Shown here: piece after piece, positions 1 through 7,664 of the stretch
Layout: each line of letters opens with the position of its first letter
Numbering within the stretch: position 1 is the stretch's first letter
Origin: Streptomyces nitrosporeus
GTDB lineage: Bacteria; Actinomycetota; Actinomycetes; Streptomycetales; Streptomycetaceae
NCBI RefSeq assembly: GCF_008704555.1
Contig: NZ_CP023702.1
Location: 4,340,001-4,404,000 of the forward strand
Length of the DNA stretch: 64,000 bases
Direction: 5' to 3'
Made by a program: the position numbers and the translations under genes
Notes under the pieces: generated by a model
The model's input: the letters and a program-made list of their open reading frames with translations, nothing else
The model's database searches: none
Told to the model about the DNA's origin: nothing

Positions 1-655
1 CGGTGTGCGGGGCCAGAAGCTCGCCGAGCTCCTCCGCGGCGGCCCGGAGCAGCTCGCCGTCCCGGGTGGCGTGCAGGGTTTCGAGGGCGAAGACGACGTG
101 CGTGGAGTCCTCGGTGACGCGTGTGCGGTGGGCGTCGCGGTGGTTCCAGTGGCGGGTCAGCACTCCGGTGGTGTCCGCGTAGATGATCTCGCCGGGCTTG
201 GGGTGCTCCACGGTGTCGGGCTCACCGAGCGGGGTGAACGCCTCGTCGCCGTCCGCGTGGCGGATGGTGACGTCTCCGGTGACCCGGTCCAGGTCGAAGG
301 CGCCGGCGGGCAGGCCGTGGCGGACGGAGACGGCGTTGTAGGAGTCCACGGCCGGGTTGATGCGCGGCAGTGTCCCCTTCTTGGCGAGGCGGCGGCCGAG
401 CGCGTCGACGCTGGGGCGGACACGGCGCGGGTTGGTGCCGAAGGAGCGGTAGGCGGTGTGCCATGCCTCGATGCGGGGGTCGTTCTCGTCGGCGGGCTGC
501 CAGTCGCCCGCCGCGAGCCGCTGCTCCAGCTCCTGGAGCGCCGCGGCCGTGCGGGGCCAGGGCTCGTGGCCGCGCAGGCCGGTGGCGGTGACCAGGGCGA
601 TGAGGGTGTCGGGGAAGGCGTCGGCGACGGCGGGGGCGAGGCGGAAGGCGGTCAT
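1..655 (-). CDS. B3/B4 domain-containing protein (3' end cut by window edge)
   Basis: The reading frame starts at the ATG whose complement is at 653-655 and stays open to base 1, so the C-terminus lies outside the window. The visible ~218 residues begin MTAFRLAPAVADAFPD and contain the pattern W(H)TAYRSFGTNPRRVRPSVDAL...INPAVDSYNAVSVRHGLPAGAFDLD, typical of free-standing B3/B4 domain proteins, which resemble the editing-site module of the phenylalanyl-tRNA synthetase beta chain. Members are often proposed to act on amino acids or mischarged tRNA, but the substrate of this clade is not established. It lies just downstream of the EamA exporter on the same strand (67 bp gap), so the two may be co-transcribed. 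Confidence 0.75.
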   Translation of the reverse strand, partial: MTAFRLAPAVADAFPDTLIALVTATGLRGHEPWPRTAAALQELEQRLAAGDWQPADENDPRIEAWHTAYRSFGTNPRRVRPSVDALGRRLAKKGTLPRINPAVDSYNAVSVRHGLPAGAFDLDRVTGDVTIRHADGDEAFTPLGEPDTVEHPKPGEIIYADTTGVLTRHWNHRDAHRTRVTEDSTHVVFALETLHATRDGELLRAAAEELGELLAPHT

Positions 656-722
656 GGCGGGGGTTCCGTTTCCTGCGTTCGGTGTGGACGGCGGTCACGC
701 CGGGGTGGGGTGGTACGGGTGA

Positions 723-1559
723 TCAGGACAGGGCGAGCAGGCTGACGGCGACGGCGGCGGCCCCCAGGCCGGCGAGCTGCCCGCGGTGGACGCGCTCGGC
801 GAGCACGCAGCGGGCGAGCAGGACCGTGCCGGCCGGGTAGAGCGCGGTGATCACGGCGACGACGGCGAGATCCCCGCTGCGGGCCGCGAGCAGGAACAGC
901 AGGTTCGCCACGGAGTCCAGGACGCCCGCCGTCGCCGACAGGGCGTACGCGGGCCGCTCGGGCCCCAGTCTGCGGTACATCAGGCCGGCCGCGGCCAGGG
1001 TGACGGCCGAGGAGACCGCCCGGCCGATGATCAGCGGGGCCACCCCGCTGTCGGCCGGGGCCTGGTGGAGACAGATCAGCTGGAGGGCGATGGCGGCACC
1101 CGCGCCGACGGCCAGCAGCAGGGCGTGCCGGGAGGGGCGTGCCGAGCCCGCGCCGTGTCCGGCGCTGACCAGGACCACGGCGGCCAGGGCGAGCGGCAGC
1201 CCCACCGTCCCGGCCGCGCCCAGGTGCTCGCCCGCGAGCAGGCCCGTACCGACGGGCAGGGCGGCGGACACCAGTGCGGTCACGGGTGAGAGAACGTTCA
1301 TCGGGCCGATGGCCAGGGTGCGGTAGAGCAGGGCGAACGCGGCGGCGGACGCGACACCCGAGGCGGCGCCCCAGCCCAGGGCGCCCGCGTCGAACGACGC
1401 GCCGAGCACCGGCCACAGCAGGAGTTCGACGGTGAGACTGGCGGGTGCAGCGATCATCACGGTCCGCAGTACGTGTGCCCTGCGGGCGCCGAGGCCGCCG
1501 AGGAAATCGGCGCATCCGTAGGCGAGCGAGCTGCCCAGGGCCAGCATCAGTGCGAGCAC
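723..1559 (-). CDS. EamA/DMT-family multidrug or metabolite exporter
   Basis: About 278 residues, nearly all in ten hydrophobic segments, in the two-fold repeated layout of EamA (drug/metabolite transporter superfamily) proteins. Family members export amino acids, purines or drugs across the cytoplasmic membrane; the substrate cannot be read from sequence. The GTG at 1557-1559 is preferred because GGAGA stands about 6 bases ahead of it; a TTG at 1592 would be further upstream but lacks a ribosome site and would run into the operator-like repeats. It is divergent from the XRE-cupin regulator at 1677, which is the obvious candidate to control it. EamA exporter plus XRE-cupin regulator is a recurrent actinobacterial pairing. 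Confidence 0.82.
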   Translation of the reverse strand: MLALMLALGSSLAYGCADFLGGLGARRAHVLRTVMIAAPASLTVELLLWPVLGASFDAGALGWGAASGVASAAAFALLYRTLAIGPMNVLSPVTALVSAALPVGTGLLAGEHLGAAGTVGLPLALAAVVLVSAGHGAGSARPSRHALLLAVGAGAAIALQLICLHQAPADSGVAPLIIGRAVSSAVTLAAAGLMYRRLGPERPAYALSATAGVLDSVANLLFLLAARSGDLAVVAVITALYPAGTVLLARCVLAERVHRGQLAGLGAAAVAVSLLALS

Positions 1560-1582
1560 GGCGAGTCTCCAGCTAGAAATTG

Positions 1583-1633
1583 GAACGACCAAAGCGTACA
1601 GCGGAACGACCGACCGGTGTCAACCGAACGACC
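1583..1633. promoter_or_regulatory. Three evenly spaced GAACGACC direct repeats, candidate operator
   Basis: The octamer GAACGACC occurs at 1583-1590, 1604-1611 and 1626-1633, 21 and 22 bp apart, i.e. two helical turns, between the divergent EamA and XRE-cupin genes. Same-face spacing in a divergent promoter suggests a repressor or autoregulator binding array. Inference from pattern only. Confidence 0.5.
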
Positions 1634-1676
1634 GCACGGTACATTCGAGCGAACCAACTGGGAGGATGGTGATCCG

Positions 1677-2261
1677 GTGGCCGAGACGGTGGCGGCTCTG
1701 CGGACGGTCGCGCACAACGTCCGGGCGGCCCGCGTCCGCGCGGGCCTGTCCCTGGACGAGCTCAGCAGGCGCGCACAGGTCAGCAAGGGGGCCTTGGTGG
1801 GCCTGGAGAAGGCCCAGGGAAACCCCAACCTGGCCACCCTGGTCAGGCTGGCCGACACCCTGGGCATCTCCGTGTCCGCGCTGATGCAGGGACCCGCCGA
1901 GGGCCGGGTCCGTGTCGTGGCCGATGACGCGGTGGCGCCTCTGTGGACCGGGGAGCGGGGCGGCGAGGCCCGGCTCATGCTGACGACCTCGGGCCCGGCG
2001 CCGGTCGAGATCTGGCGCTGGAAGCTGGAACCGGGCGAGGAGTACCCGAGCCACCCCCATCAGGCGGGAGTGGTGGAGACCGTCAGCGTCACGTCCGGCC
2101 GGATGGTCCTCGTCGTGGACGGGGCCGAACACGCCGTCGAGGCCGGGCAGACGGCGACGTTCGACGGTGACACCCGCCATGTGTACCGGGGCGCGGGGAC
2201 GGGGACCTGCACGTTGATCATGACCGTCCACCTGCCTCCCGGCCCCGCCCCGACGGGCTGA
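1677..2261 (+). CDS. XRE-family regulator with C-terminal cupin domain
   Basis: 194 residues from a GTG start preceded by GGAGG at 1661-1665. Residues ~10-65 form an XRE helix-turn-helix (VRAARVRAGLSLDELSRRAQ, then VSKGALVGLEKAQGNPNLAT). Residues ~100-190 form a double-stranded beta-helix cupin (PGEEYPSHPHQAGVVE, then a VEAGQTATFDGDTRHVY block), typical of small-molecule-sensing XRE-cupin regulators. The protein lies divergent to an EamA exporter, and the gap between them carries three GAACGACC repeats, so it probably binds there and responds to the exported compound. Cytoplasmic DNA-binding protein; ligand unknown. Confidence 0.85.
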   Translation: MAETVAALRTVAHNVRAARVRAGLSLDELSRRAQVSKGALVGLEKAQGNPNLATLVRLADTLGISVSALMQGPAEGRVRVVADDAVAPLWTGERGGEARLMLTTSGPAPVEIWRWKLEPGEEYPSHPHQAGVVETVSVTSGRMVLVVDGAEHAVEAGQTATFDGDTRHVYRGAGTGTCTLIMTVHLPPGPAPTG

Positions 2262-2323
2262 GCGGAGCGGCGCGGTACGGGGCGGATAGCGCGGGGCGGC
2301 CGGTGCGGGGCCGGTGCGCGGGG

Positions 2324-2680
2324 TCAGGGCCAGTCGACCATGCCGGTGAAGGCCACCACCGCCACGCCGACGAGGACGGGCGGGCCCACCGAGAGGGCCG
2401 CGCGCCGGGCGGCCCGGTCCTGGCGCCAGGGCAGCGACCAGCAGACCAGCAGGAGCACCAGCGACAGCACGAGCCCGGCCCGGAGAACGGTCCACGCGCC
2501 GCCGAACGAGTCGGTGAAGCGGTCGGCCCGCGCACCGTCGCAGGAGTCGCAGGCCATCGGCGACAGGCCGCCGTAGAACAGGGCGAGGGCCGCCGCGGGC
2601 AGCGTCAGGAGGGTCGAGAGGAGGGGAGCGACCCAGGCGCGCGGATCATGGGCGGTGGCGGTGGCGGTGTCTTCCTGCAT
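2324..2680 (-). CDS. Small three-TM membrane protein, unknown function
   Basis: 118 residues starting MQEDTATATAHDPRAW, with hydrophobic segments at about residues 17-40, 62-84 and 97-115. The loop between the first two holds a CDSC pair that could be a disulfide or metal site outside the membrane. No known domain recognised. It converges on the XRE-cupin gene with a 62-bp gap. High-GC codon bias supports it being real. Confidence 0.6.
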   Translation of the reverse strand: MQEDTATATAHDPRAWVAPLLSTLLTLPAAALALFYGGLSPMACDSCDGARADRFTDSFGGAWTVLRAGLVLSLVLLLVCWSLPWRQDRAARRAALSVGPPVLVGVAVVAFTGMVDWP

Positions 2681-3014
2681 GGGTACGAGTCAACTCCACC
2701 ATGCGGGAAGGGACATGAGCGCGGGTACTCAGGCCATGTCCTATGTCGTGAGTCGGGCGGGTCGTCTGTAACGGCGGAGGGCGGCGGCGAGACCGGGAAG
2801 AGCCCCGTATCCCGGGATGGCCAAGCTCTGGCACCGCCAAACCCGGTCACCTCATGGGTCGGCAGGCATGATGCCGGACACATGGCGGCCCACCTGCCGA
2901 TTGGTGCGCATGCGGCAAGCAACGAGCCCGGAAAGCTGCCCGAAACCGGCAATGCGTTCGAGTGATGTGCCCGATGATAATCACGGTGTCCGTCCCACCA
3001 CAGGAGGCACATTC
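2681..3014. other. Intergenic region between divergent genes
   Basis: No gene was recognised here. It separates the small membrane protein (minus) from the ALF-repeat protein (plus) and must hold both promoters. It is somewhat less GC-rich than its surroundings; a strong AGGAGG ribosome site for the right-hand gene is at 3002-3007. No clear sigma-factor consensus can be assigned by eye. Confidence 0.4.
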
Positions 3015-3767
3015 GTGAGACAGCACCGCACGTTCCTGCTCGTCGCGGCCACGGCCCTGGCCCCGGCTCTCCTCCTCTCCACCCCGGCCTTCGCCGGCCC
3101 GTCGGCCGCCCCCGCCACCGTGACGACCGCGGCGGTCTCGTCCGAGACACCGGTGGACGAGATGACGGAGGACGAGTTGCGCGCCGCGATCACCGCGATC
3201 CTGGGGGCCGAGGCGAGCGGCAGGAGCGTCATCGAGGCAGCCACCACGGCCCTCAACGGCACCATCGAAGACATGCGCACGTTTCTGACAACCGGCTACC
3301 CGGCCGCGCAGGCCGTGGACGACCGCGTCCGTCTCTTCCGGATGCTGGCCACGGCGAGGCAGAACGAGGACAAGCGGGTCAGCGCGGAGATCTCCGATCT
3401 CCTGGACCGCAACGACCCCGAGGAGATCCGCGAGTGGCTCGAGACCGGCTATCCGCTCGCCCAGGCCGAGGACGACCGCGTCCGTCTCTTCCGGATGCTG
3501 ACCCCCGCGAGGCAGAACGGAGACAAGCGGGTCAGCGCGGAGATCTCCGATCTCCTGGACCGCAACGACCCCGAGGAGATCCGCGAGTGGCTCGAGACCG
3601 GCTACCCGCTCGCCCAGGCCGAGGACGACCGCGTCGCGCTCTTCACCATCCTCGGCAAGGCCCAGAAGGACGGTGACACGAAGCTGGTCCAGGAGATCAG
3701 TGGTCTGCTCGACCGCATGGACGCGGAAGAGATACGCGCCTGGCTGACGGTCTACCGGGCCGCCTGA
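3015..3767 (+). CDS. Secreted ALF-repeat protein
   Basis: 250 residues from a GTG start with AGGAGG 7 bases upstream. Residues 1-30 are a clear Sec signal peptide (MRQHRTFLLVAATALAPALL, cleavage after AFA). The mature part holds about three and a half helical repeats of the type EIREWLETGYPLAQAEDDRV, matching the short ALF repeats (PF03752-like) found in secreted actinobacterial proteins of unknown function. Two successive 51-residue units are nearly identical, which indicates recent duplication. Probably extracellular or wall-associated; some ALF proteins are fused to toxins or enzymes, but nothing of that kind is seen here. Stands alone; a hairpin follows its stop. Confidence 0.8.
   Translation: MRQHRTFLLVAATALAPALLLSTPAFAGPSAAPATVTTAAVSSETPVDEMTEDELRAAITAILGAEASGRSVIEAATTALNGTIEDMRTFLTTGYPAAQAVDDRVRLFRMLATARQNEDKRVSAEISDLLDRNDPEEIREWLETGYPLAQAEDDRVRLFRMLTPARQNGDKRVSAEISDLLDRNDPEEIREWLETGYPLAQAEDDRVALFTILGKAQKDGDTKLVQEISGLLDRMDAEEIRAWLTVYRAA
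3318..3767 (+). repeat. 153-bp tandem repeats encoding ALF units
   Basis: Repeat units begin at 3318, 3471 and 3624 (exactly 153 bp = 51 codons). The first two are almost identical at DNA level; the third is diverged and truncated by the stop codon. In-frame, so copy number could change without breaking the gene. Confidence 0.9.
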
Positions 3768-3776
3768 CCTCAGCGT

Positions 3777-3811
3777 CGGCTCCGCTCGGGGCGGCGCCCA
3801 CAGCGGAGCCG
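3777..3811 (+). terminator. Hairpin after the ALF-repeat gene
   Basis: Arms CGGCTCCGCT (3777-3786) and AGCGGAGCCG (3802-3811) are perfectly complementary with a 15-base loop, starting 10 bases after the stop. No T-run follows, as is usual in Streptomyces. Confidence 0.6.
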
Positions 3812-3863
3812 GCCGGCTGCGCGGGCTGGACAGTGACGTACGAGCCCGCTGCGTGGGCTCGAG

Positions 3864-3981
3864 AAGTCATCTCATTCAGTGAGTCGGCGGTAGCGGATGT
3901 CCCACAACTCGTCCGGTACCAGACGCTCGACGATTCCCGCCATGACGCACAGAACACCGAGACGACCGAATGAGATGGCTT
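3864..3981. mobile_element. Relic or MITE of an IS5-like insertion sequence
   Basis: A ~118 bp segment bounded by imperfect inverted repeats, AAGTCATCTCATT at 3864-3876 and AATGAGATGGCTT at 3969-3981 (12 of 13 positions complementary; similarity continues a few bases outward as GAG/GAT). Inside it, on the minus strand, is the first 23 codons of a transposase-like frame. This fits an internally deleted IS in which both ends survive. No unambiguous target duplication could be read. Confidence 0.55.
3872..3943 (-). pseudogene. N-terminal stub of an IS5-family transposase
   Basis: The frame reads MAGIVERLVPDELWDIRYRR then LTE and stops. The first 15 residues match from memory the typical beginning of Streptomyces IS5-family transposases (ERLVPDELWE...), after which the protein is lost. 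It lies within the inverted-repeat segment 3864-3981 and its stop falls in the left inverted repeat, so an internal deletion has joined the transposase start to the far end of the element. Not expected to encode a functional protein. Confidence 0.5.
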
Positions 3982-4120
3982 ATCAGCCGCGGTGAGCGCA
4001 GGCGGTCTCCCGGACCGGGCCGCCCCGGAGGCGCGGGGCGGAGGCCGGATACCCGCAGAACCTTGCGTCCCACCGGTGCGTCCGCGACCATGACGGTCAT
4101 GAAGACCCGCCGAAAGGCCC

Positions 4121-4591
4121 GTGCCGCGTAGAAGGCCCGGCGCGCTTCGCGCCGAGAACCCGGTGGCGCCCGTCTGGGGGCCCTGGACCGGCCGGATCCC
4201 CGGTCTGTCCGAGAGGGCCTGTGCCGAGATCCAGCGCGCGGAGCGGGCGTACGACGACCCCGCGGACCTTCTGTGGGAAGGGGCGGTGGCGGCCGCGCTC
4301 GCGCACTACCGGGCGTTCCTGCGGCAGCCGGGCCGCTATCTGGACCTCTGCTTCGAGGCTTCTCCCCACCCCGAGTCCGCACTCGTCGATGTGGCGAAGG
4401 CCCGGGACGTCCTGGAGGCGGCGCTGCGGTCGCTGCCCCGGCACGCACATGGCGAACTCGGACGCCTGGTGGCCCGTCTGGACGCGGAGTTCGGTCGCCG
4501 TACCCTGCCCGACCCGCACGCCCGGCGGCGGTTCTGGCGTGGTGACGAGTGGTGGCACCAGCGGCTCTACGACGGGGAGTACCGGTGGTGA
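4121..4591 (+). CDS. Hypothetical helical protein
   Basis: 156 residues from a GTG; the exact start is uncertain because no strong ribosome site is visible and the N-terminal ~20 residues are low in information. The body is soluble and helical, with SERACAEIQRAERAYDDPADL, then ARDVLEAALRSLPRHAHGEL, and an aromatic C-terminus (RRFWRGDEWWHQRLYDGEYR). No domain recognised; similar proteins of unknown role are common in Streptomyces. Third-position GC is high throughout. A perfect hairpin follows the stop. Confidence 0.6.
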   Translation: MPRRRPGALRAENPVAPVWGPWTGRIPGLSERACAEIQRAERAYDDPADLLWEGAVAAALAHYRAFLRQPGRYLDLCFEASPHPESALVDVAKARDVLEAALRSLPRHAHGELGRLVARLDAEFGRRTLPDPHARRRFWRGDEWWHQRLYDGEYRW

Positions 4592-4599
4592 GGCCATGG

Positions 4600-4638
4600 G
4601 TGAGGGGGCGGTGCGAACACCTCGCACCGCCCCCTCAC
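4600..4638. terminator. Perfect 17-bp bidirectional hairpin terminator
   Basis: Arms 4600-4616 (GTGAGGGGGCGGTGCGA) and 4622-4638 are fully complementary around the 5-base loop ACACC. It sits between convergent genes ending at 4591 (+) and 4655 (-), so it can serve both. Confidence 0.85.
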
Positions 4639-4654
4639 GGGATTTGCTGGGCCG

Positions 4655-5929
4655 TCAGGCCTGCTTGCGGCGGCGGGCTATCACGACCAAGGCGGCGCCG
4701 GCCGCGAGGACCACGGCACCGCCGACGACGAGCGGGACGGTACCGCTGCTACCGGTCGAGGCGAGGTCGCCCTCCGGGCCCGGGGCCGCGCTGTCCGACG
4801 GGGCCGGGGTGCCCGGTGCGGCGGACTCGGACGGGCTCTGGGACGGCGTACCGCCCTCGGCGGGCGGGGTGGCGGAGGCGGACGGCGTCTTTGTGGCCGG
4901 GGGAGTCGTCTCGGTGTCCTCGGACGGGGTCGTGCCGGGGGACGGGTTCTCACCGGGCTCCGGCAGGCAGCCGGTGAAGGGGAAGTGGTGCGTCTCGGCA
5001 CCGCCCGACCCGTGCAGCGAGGCGACCCACACGGAGCCGTTGACGGGCGCGGCCGTACCCAGTTCCAGGTGCGCCTGGGGTGCGAGGACGCTGCCCGGCC
5101 AAGCGGCCTGGCTGTTCTTGGTGATCTTTTCCGCGTCGGGGAAGTTCCACAGCAGCTTGGCCCGGATCTTGCCCTCGGACGCGCTCTGGAGCTTGTCGTC
5201 CAGGACGAAGTCCTGTCCGCCGGAGAGGAAGAAGCCGGTGGTCCCGGCGGACGCCATGTCGTAGTCCTGGCCGCTGACGTTGACGACCGTGGTCGCGCCG
5301 GCCGGGACCTTGATGAAGACCTCCTTGGCCTTCTCCAGCTGCTCTGCCGGCACCGAGAAGACGTTGCGGGTGGTGTCGGTGCCCTTCAGGTTCAGCCGGA
5401 AGCCGTCAAGTTCGGCGGTGGCGCCGGCGGTCACCGGTTCGGCGGCGAGGGCCGAGGAGTACGAGCGCAGCTTGGCGAACTCGCCCTCGAAGTCGATCAG
5501 GTCGGCCTTCTTGGTGAAGGTGCCGTTGTGCATCTCCACGGCGCGGTTCTTGACCTCACCGCCGACGACCGCGTTGCCCTTCATCACGACGGTGGCCGAA
5601 CCGTCGTTGAGCAGGTCGCCCCGGACGACGAGCGATGCCTTGCCGGGCAGGGCGTCCACCTCGGCGGCGGTCAGCTCGTTGGCGACACTGAAGCCGCCAC
5701 GGAAGTCGGCGTTGCCGCCGACGGCCACGGCGCCTTCGGCGTCGGGTGAGTGGACGTCGTCCCCGAGGACGAACTCGCCGTACTTGCCGGCGATTCCGAA
5801 GGCGTCGGTGGTGCACGCGGTCCCGTCAGAGGGCGCGGCGGGCGCGGCCTGGGCGGCGGGGACGACGGTCAGCCCGAGGACGAGGGCACCGCCGAGCGCG
5901 GCGGCTGCGGCGGTCGAGGTTATGCGCAT
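4655..5929 (-). CDS. Choice-of-anchor A family cell-surface protein with LAXTG sorting signal
   Basis: 424 residues. Signal peptide at 1-29 (MRITSTAAAAALGGALVLGL, cleavage near AQA). Residues ~40-285 form a choice-of-anchor A domain (FGIAGKYGEFVLGDDVHSPD, AVGGNADFRGGF, then LLWNFPDAEKIT and WPGSVLAP). Residues ~290-385 are a Pro/Thr/Ser-rich stalk. The C-terminus has LASTG at ~388, a hydrophobic helix and RRRKQA, the layout of a sortase substrate; LAXTG is the signal used by class E sortases of Streptomyces. The protein is therefore expected to be covalently attached to the wall. Function of the domain is unknown (adhesion is often proposed). A DasR-like operator lies 75 bp upstream. Confidence 0.85.
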   Translation of the reverse strand: MRITSTAAAAALGGALVLGLTVVPAAQAAPAAPSDGTACTTDAFGIAGKYGEFVLGDDVHSPDAEGAVAVGGNADFRGGFSVANELTAAEVDALPGKASLVVRGDLLNDGSATVVMKGNAVVGGEVKNRAVEMHNGTFTKKADLIDFEGEFAKLRSYSSALAAEPVTAGATAELDGFRLNLKGTDTTRNVFSVPAEQLEKAKEVFIKVPAGATTVVNVSGQDYDMASAGTTGFFLSGGQDFVLDDKLQSASEGKIRAKLLWNFPDAEKITKNSQAAWPGSVLAPQAHLELGTAAPVNGSVWVASLHGSGGAETHHFPFTGCLPEPGENPSPGTTPSEDTETTPPATKTPSASATPPAEGGTPSQSPSESAAPGTPAPSDSAAPGPEGDLASTGSSGTVPLVVGGAVVLAAGAALVVIARRRKQA

Positions 5930-6003
5930 GGGGCGTGGTTCTCCTGTGGAGCAGTTATGAAGGTTCTGTGGCGGCTGGGGCCATGATTCTCATATGGCCG
6001 AAT

Positions 6004-6019
6004 ATTGGTCAAGACCAAT
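6004..6019. promoter_or_regulatory. DasR-responsive element (dre)-like palindrome
   Basis: ATTGGTCAAGACCAAT is a perfect 7+7 bp palindrome around AA. It matches the dre consensus for the GlcNAc-responsive GntR regulator DasR (A[CT]TGGTCTAGACCA[GC]T) at 14 of 16 positions. It lies 75 bp before the start of the LAXTG surface-protein gene. Confidence 0.65.
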
Positions 6020-6057
6020 GAGGTGGCCCATTGGTTGCCCACGCGTCTTCCGGTTGC

Positions 6058-6888
6058 TCAGTGGATGTCGAAACACGCCAGGACGGCCGCCCGGTCGAAG
6101 CGCCGCTCCGCCAGGTCCTTCCTCGCGGCCGTCCAGTAGACGAAACCGCCGATCAGGCCGTTCCACTGGGCGAGGAGCGCCCAGTCCTCGGGGCGGGGCC
6201 GTGCCCACGGGCTCGCGCGCCTGCCCTCCGGATCCCCGGACGCCCGCAACGCGGACGCGGTGACGGGATCGTCCTCGCCGAAGGGGTCCGTGGAGTAACC
6301 GCCGATCTGGAGCCGGGTCCCGCCGAGGCGCCCCCAGTCCTCGTACCGCACGTCCGACCACGCCGCGCGCAGTTCCCCGGCGTGGGGGTGCCCGGCCGGG
6401 TCGATGAGCACCTCGTTGTCCGGCAGGGAGACGTCGTACCCCAGCCGCAGCTCTTCCCCCGTGGCCAGGTCCACGCCCTCCCAGCCGTGGTCCGGTTCGT
6501 GGCGGTGGTCCGCAGGGTGCCGTTCCTCGACGGGTATGCCGGCCGGGACGTACACCGCCGTGCCGGACGCGTCCAGGTCGTACGCGTGGAAACGGGCGAA
6601 CAGCAGGAGCCGGCCCGAGGACGGCAGCGGGAGGCCCGTCGCGTCCCCGGGCAGCGCGGCGAGGTCCAGGTCCGCGATCAGCCGCTGTCGCTCCGGGATC
6701 CCGGGGGCGTCACCGGGAAGCAGCGCGGGCCCGCCGAACCGGCCCACGACCGGGCCGTCCGCGCCGGACGACAGAACCGCGCACGGGCGGGCGGCGGCCA
6801 GCCACCTCTCGACCTCGGCGGCCGGGACACCGCGTGCGAGCGCCTTCTCACGGACCCGGTTCAGTTTGTCTGCTGTCTCGGTTCTCAT
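6058..6888 (-). CDS. DUF1963 (YwqG-like) protein
   Basis: 276 residues. The pattern GRFGGPALLPGDAPGIPERQ, LIADLDLAALPG, GRLLLFARF, then DPFGEDDPVTA and WALLAQWN near the end is that of DUF1963 proteins (YwqG of Bacillus), soluble cytoplasmic proteins of unknown biochemical role. Length is normal for the family. The start at 6888 has only a weak ribosome site. The stop lies 128 bp from the divergent surface-protein gene start, with the dre-like palindrome in between, so read-through or shared regulation is possible but not shown. Confidence 0.8.
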   Translation of the reverse strand: MRTETADKLNRVREKALARGVPAAEVERWLAAARPCAVLSSGADGPVVGRFGGPALLPGDAPGIPERQRLIADLDLAALPGDATGLPLPSSGRLLLFARFHAYDLDASGTAVYVPAGIPVEERHPADHRHEPDHGWEGVDLATGEELRLGYDVSLPDNEVLIDPAGHPHAGELRAAWSDVRYEDWGRLGGTRLQIGGYSTDPFGEDDPVTASALRASGDPEGRRASPWARPRPEDWALLAQWNGLIGGFVYWTAARKDLAERRFDRAAVLACFDIH

Positions 6889-6929
6889 GGAAGGAATCTA
6901 ACGAGGGATCAATTGCCGCCCGGCTACGG

Positions 6930-7382
6930 TCATTCGGCCGGTCCGCCCCCGGCCCGGGGCCCTGGGGTGTCACCGGCCCGGGGCCCTGGGGTGTCACCGC
7001 CCTGGAACGCCGCGAGCTCCGCGATCAGGTCCGCGTCACGCATTCCGGGCAGGGCGTACCCCTCGGCCTCGTCCCAGGGGACGTCGAGGTCGTCCATGTG
7101 CACACGCCACTCCGCGTCCGGGACGGCACGGCGCAACTCCGTCACGGAGTCCAGCACATGAGCGACCACCGGCAACAGGCGACCCGGGTCGAACGGCATC
7201 TTGGTGGACCCGGCGACGACCGCGCCGGACCCGTCCGCCGGGTCTTCGTACAGATACAGGCTTTCCTCGTCGTCGTACGGGAACGACGCCAGGTGCGCGG
7301 CGGCCACGCGCGCGACGGAGGCCGACTCGGCCTCGGTCAGCGGAGCCGTGCGGTGCGCGCTGTAGTAGAGGGAGACGCTCAT
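6930..7382 (-). CDS. Conserved hypothetical protein (small, soluble)
   Basis: 150 residues starting MSVSLYYSAHRTAPLTEAES; a start 10 codons upstream is possible but adds only a basic tail. Contains YDDEESLYLYEDPADGSGAV and VAHVLDSVTELRRAVPDAEW. It resembles small Streptomyces proteins of unknown function; no domain name can be given. The C-terminal end contains a duplicated GDTPGPRA octapeptide made by a 24-bp tandem repeat. On the same strand as the DUF1963 gene (41-bp gap), so the two may form one transcript. Confidence 0.65.
   Translation of the reverse strand: MSVSLYYSAHRTAPLTEAESASVARVAAAHLASFPYDDEESLYLYEDPADGSGAVVAGSTKMPFDPGRLLPVVAHVLDSVTELRRAVPDAEWRVHMDDLDVPWDEAEGYALPGMRDADLIAELAAFQGGDTPGPRAGDTPGPRAGGGPAE
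6951..6998. repeat. Two tandem 24-bp units
   Basis: The 24-base unit (6951-6974, GGCCCGGGGCCCTGGGGTGT then CACC) is repeated exactly at 6975-6998, adding eight in-frame residues to the C-terminus of the preceding hypothetical protein. Confidence 0.9.
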
Positions 7383-7664
7383 GGGCCGAAGCGTACGGAG
7401 GGGGTGTGACAACGCCGGGGCGGGCGCGGGGCGCCCTCCCGGGGCGCGACCGGGATACGCGTCAAAGGGGCAACGGGATGATCCCGAAGCCCTGGGGGCC
7501 CGTCGCCCGTCACCCTTCGGTTCAGTGTCGTGAGAGGGCCGGCGCGCCCGCGCAGATCATCGCCCGGACTCAGCTGCCGGCAGCGGCGGTTTGTTGCGGC
7601 AAGGAGACGCGGGGACAGCAACTGCAACACCCAGCGGGCGTCGTCGCTGGGGACGGTGTGCAGG

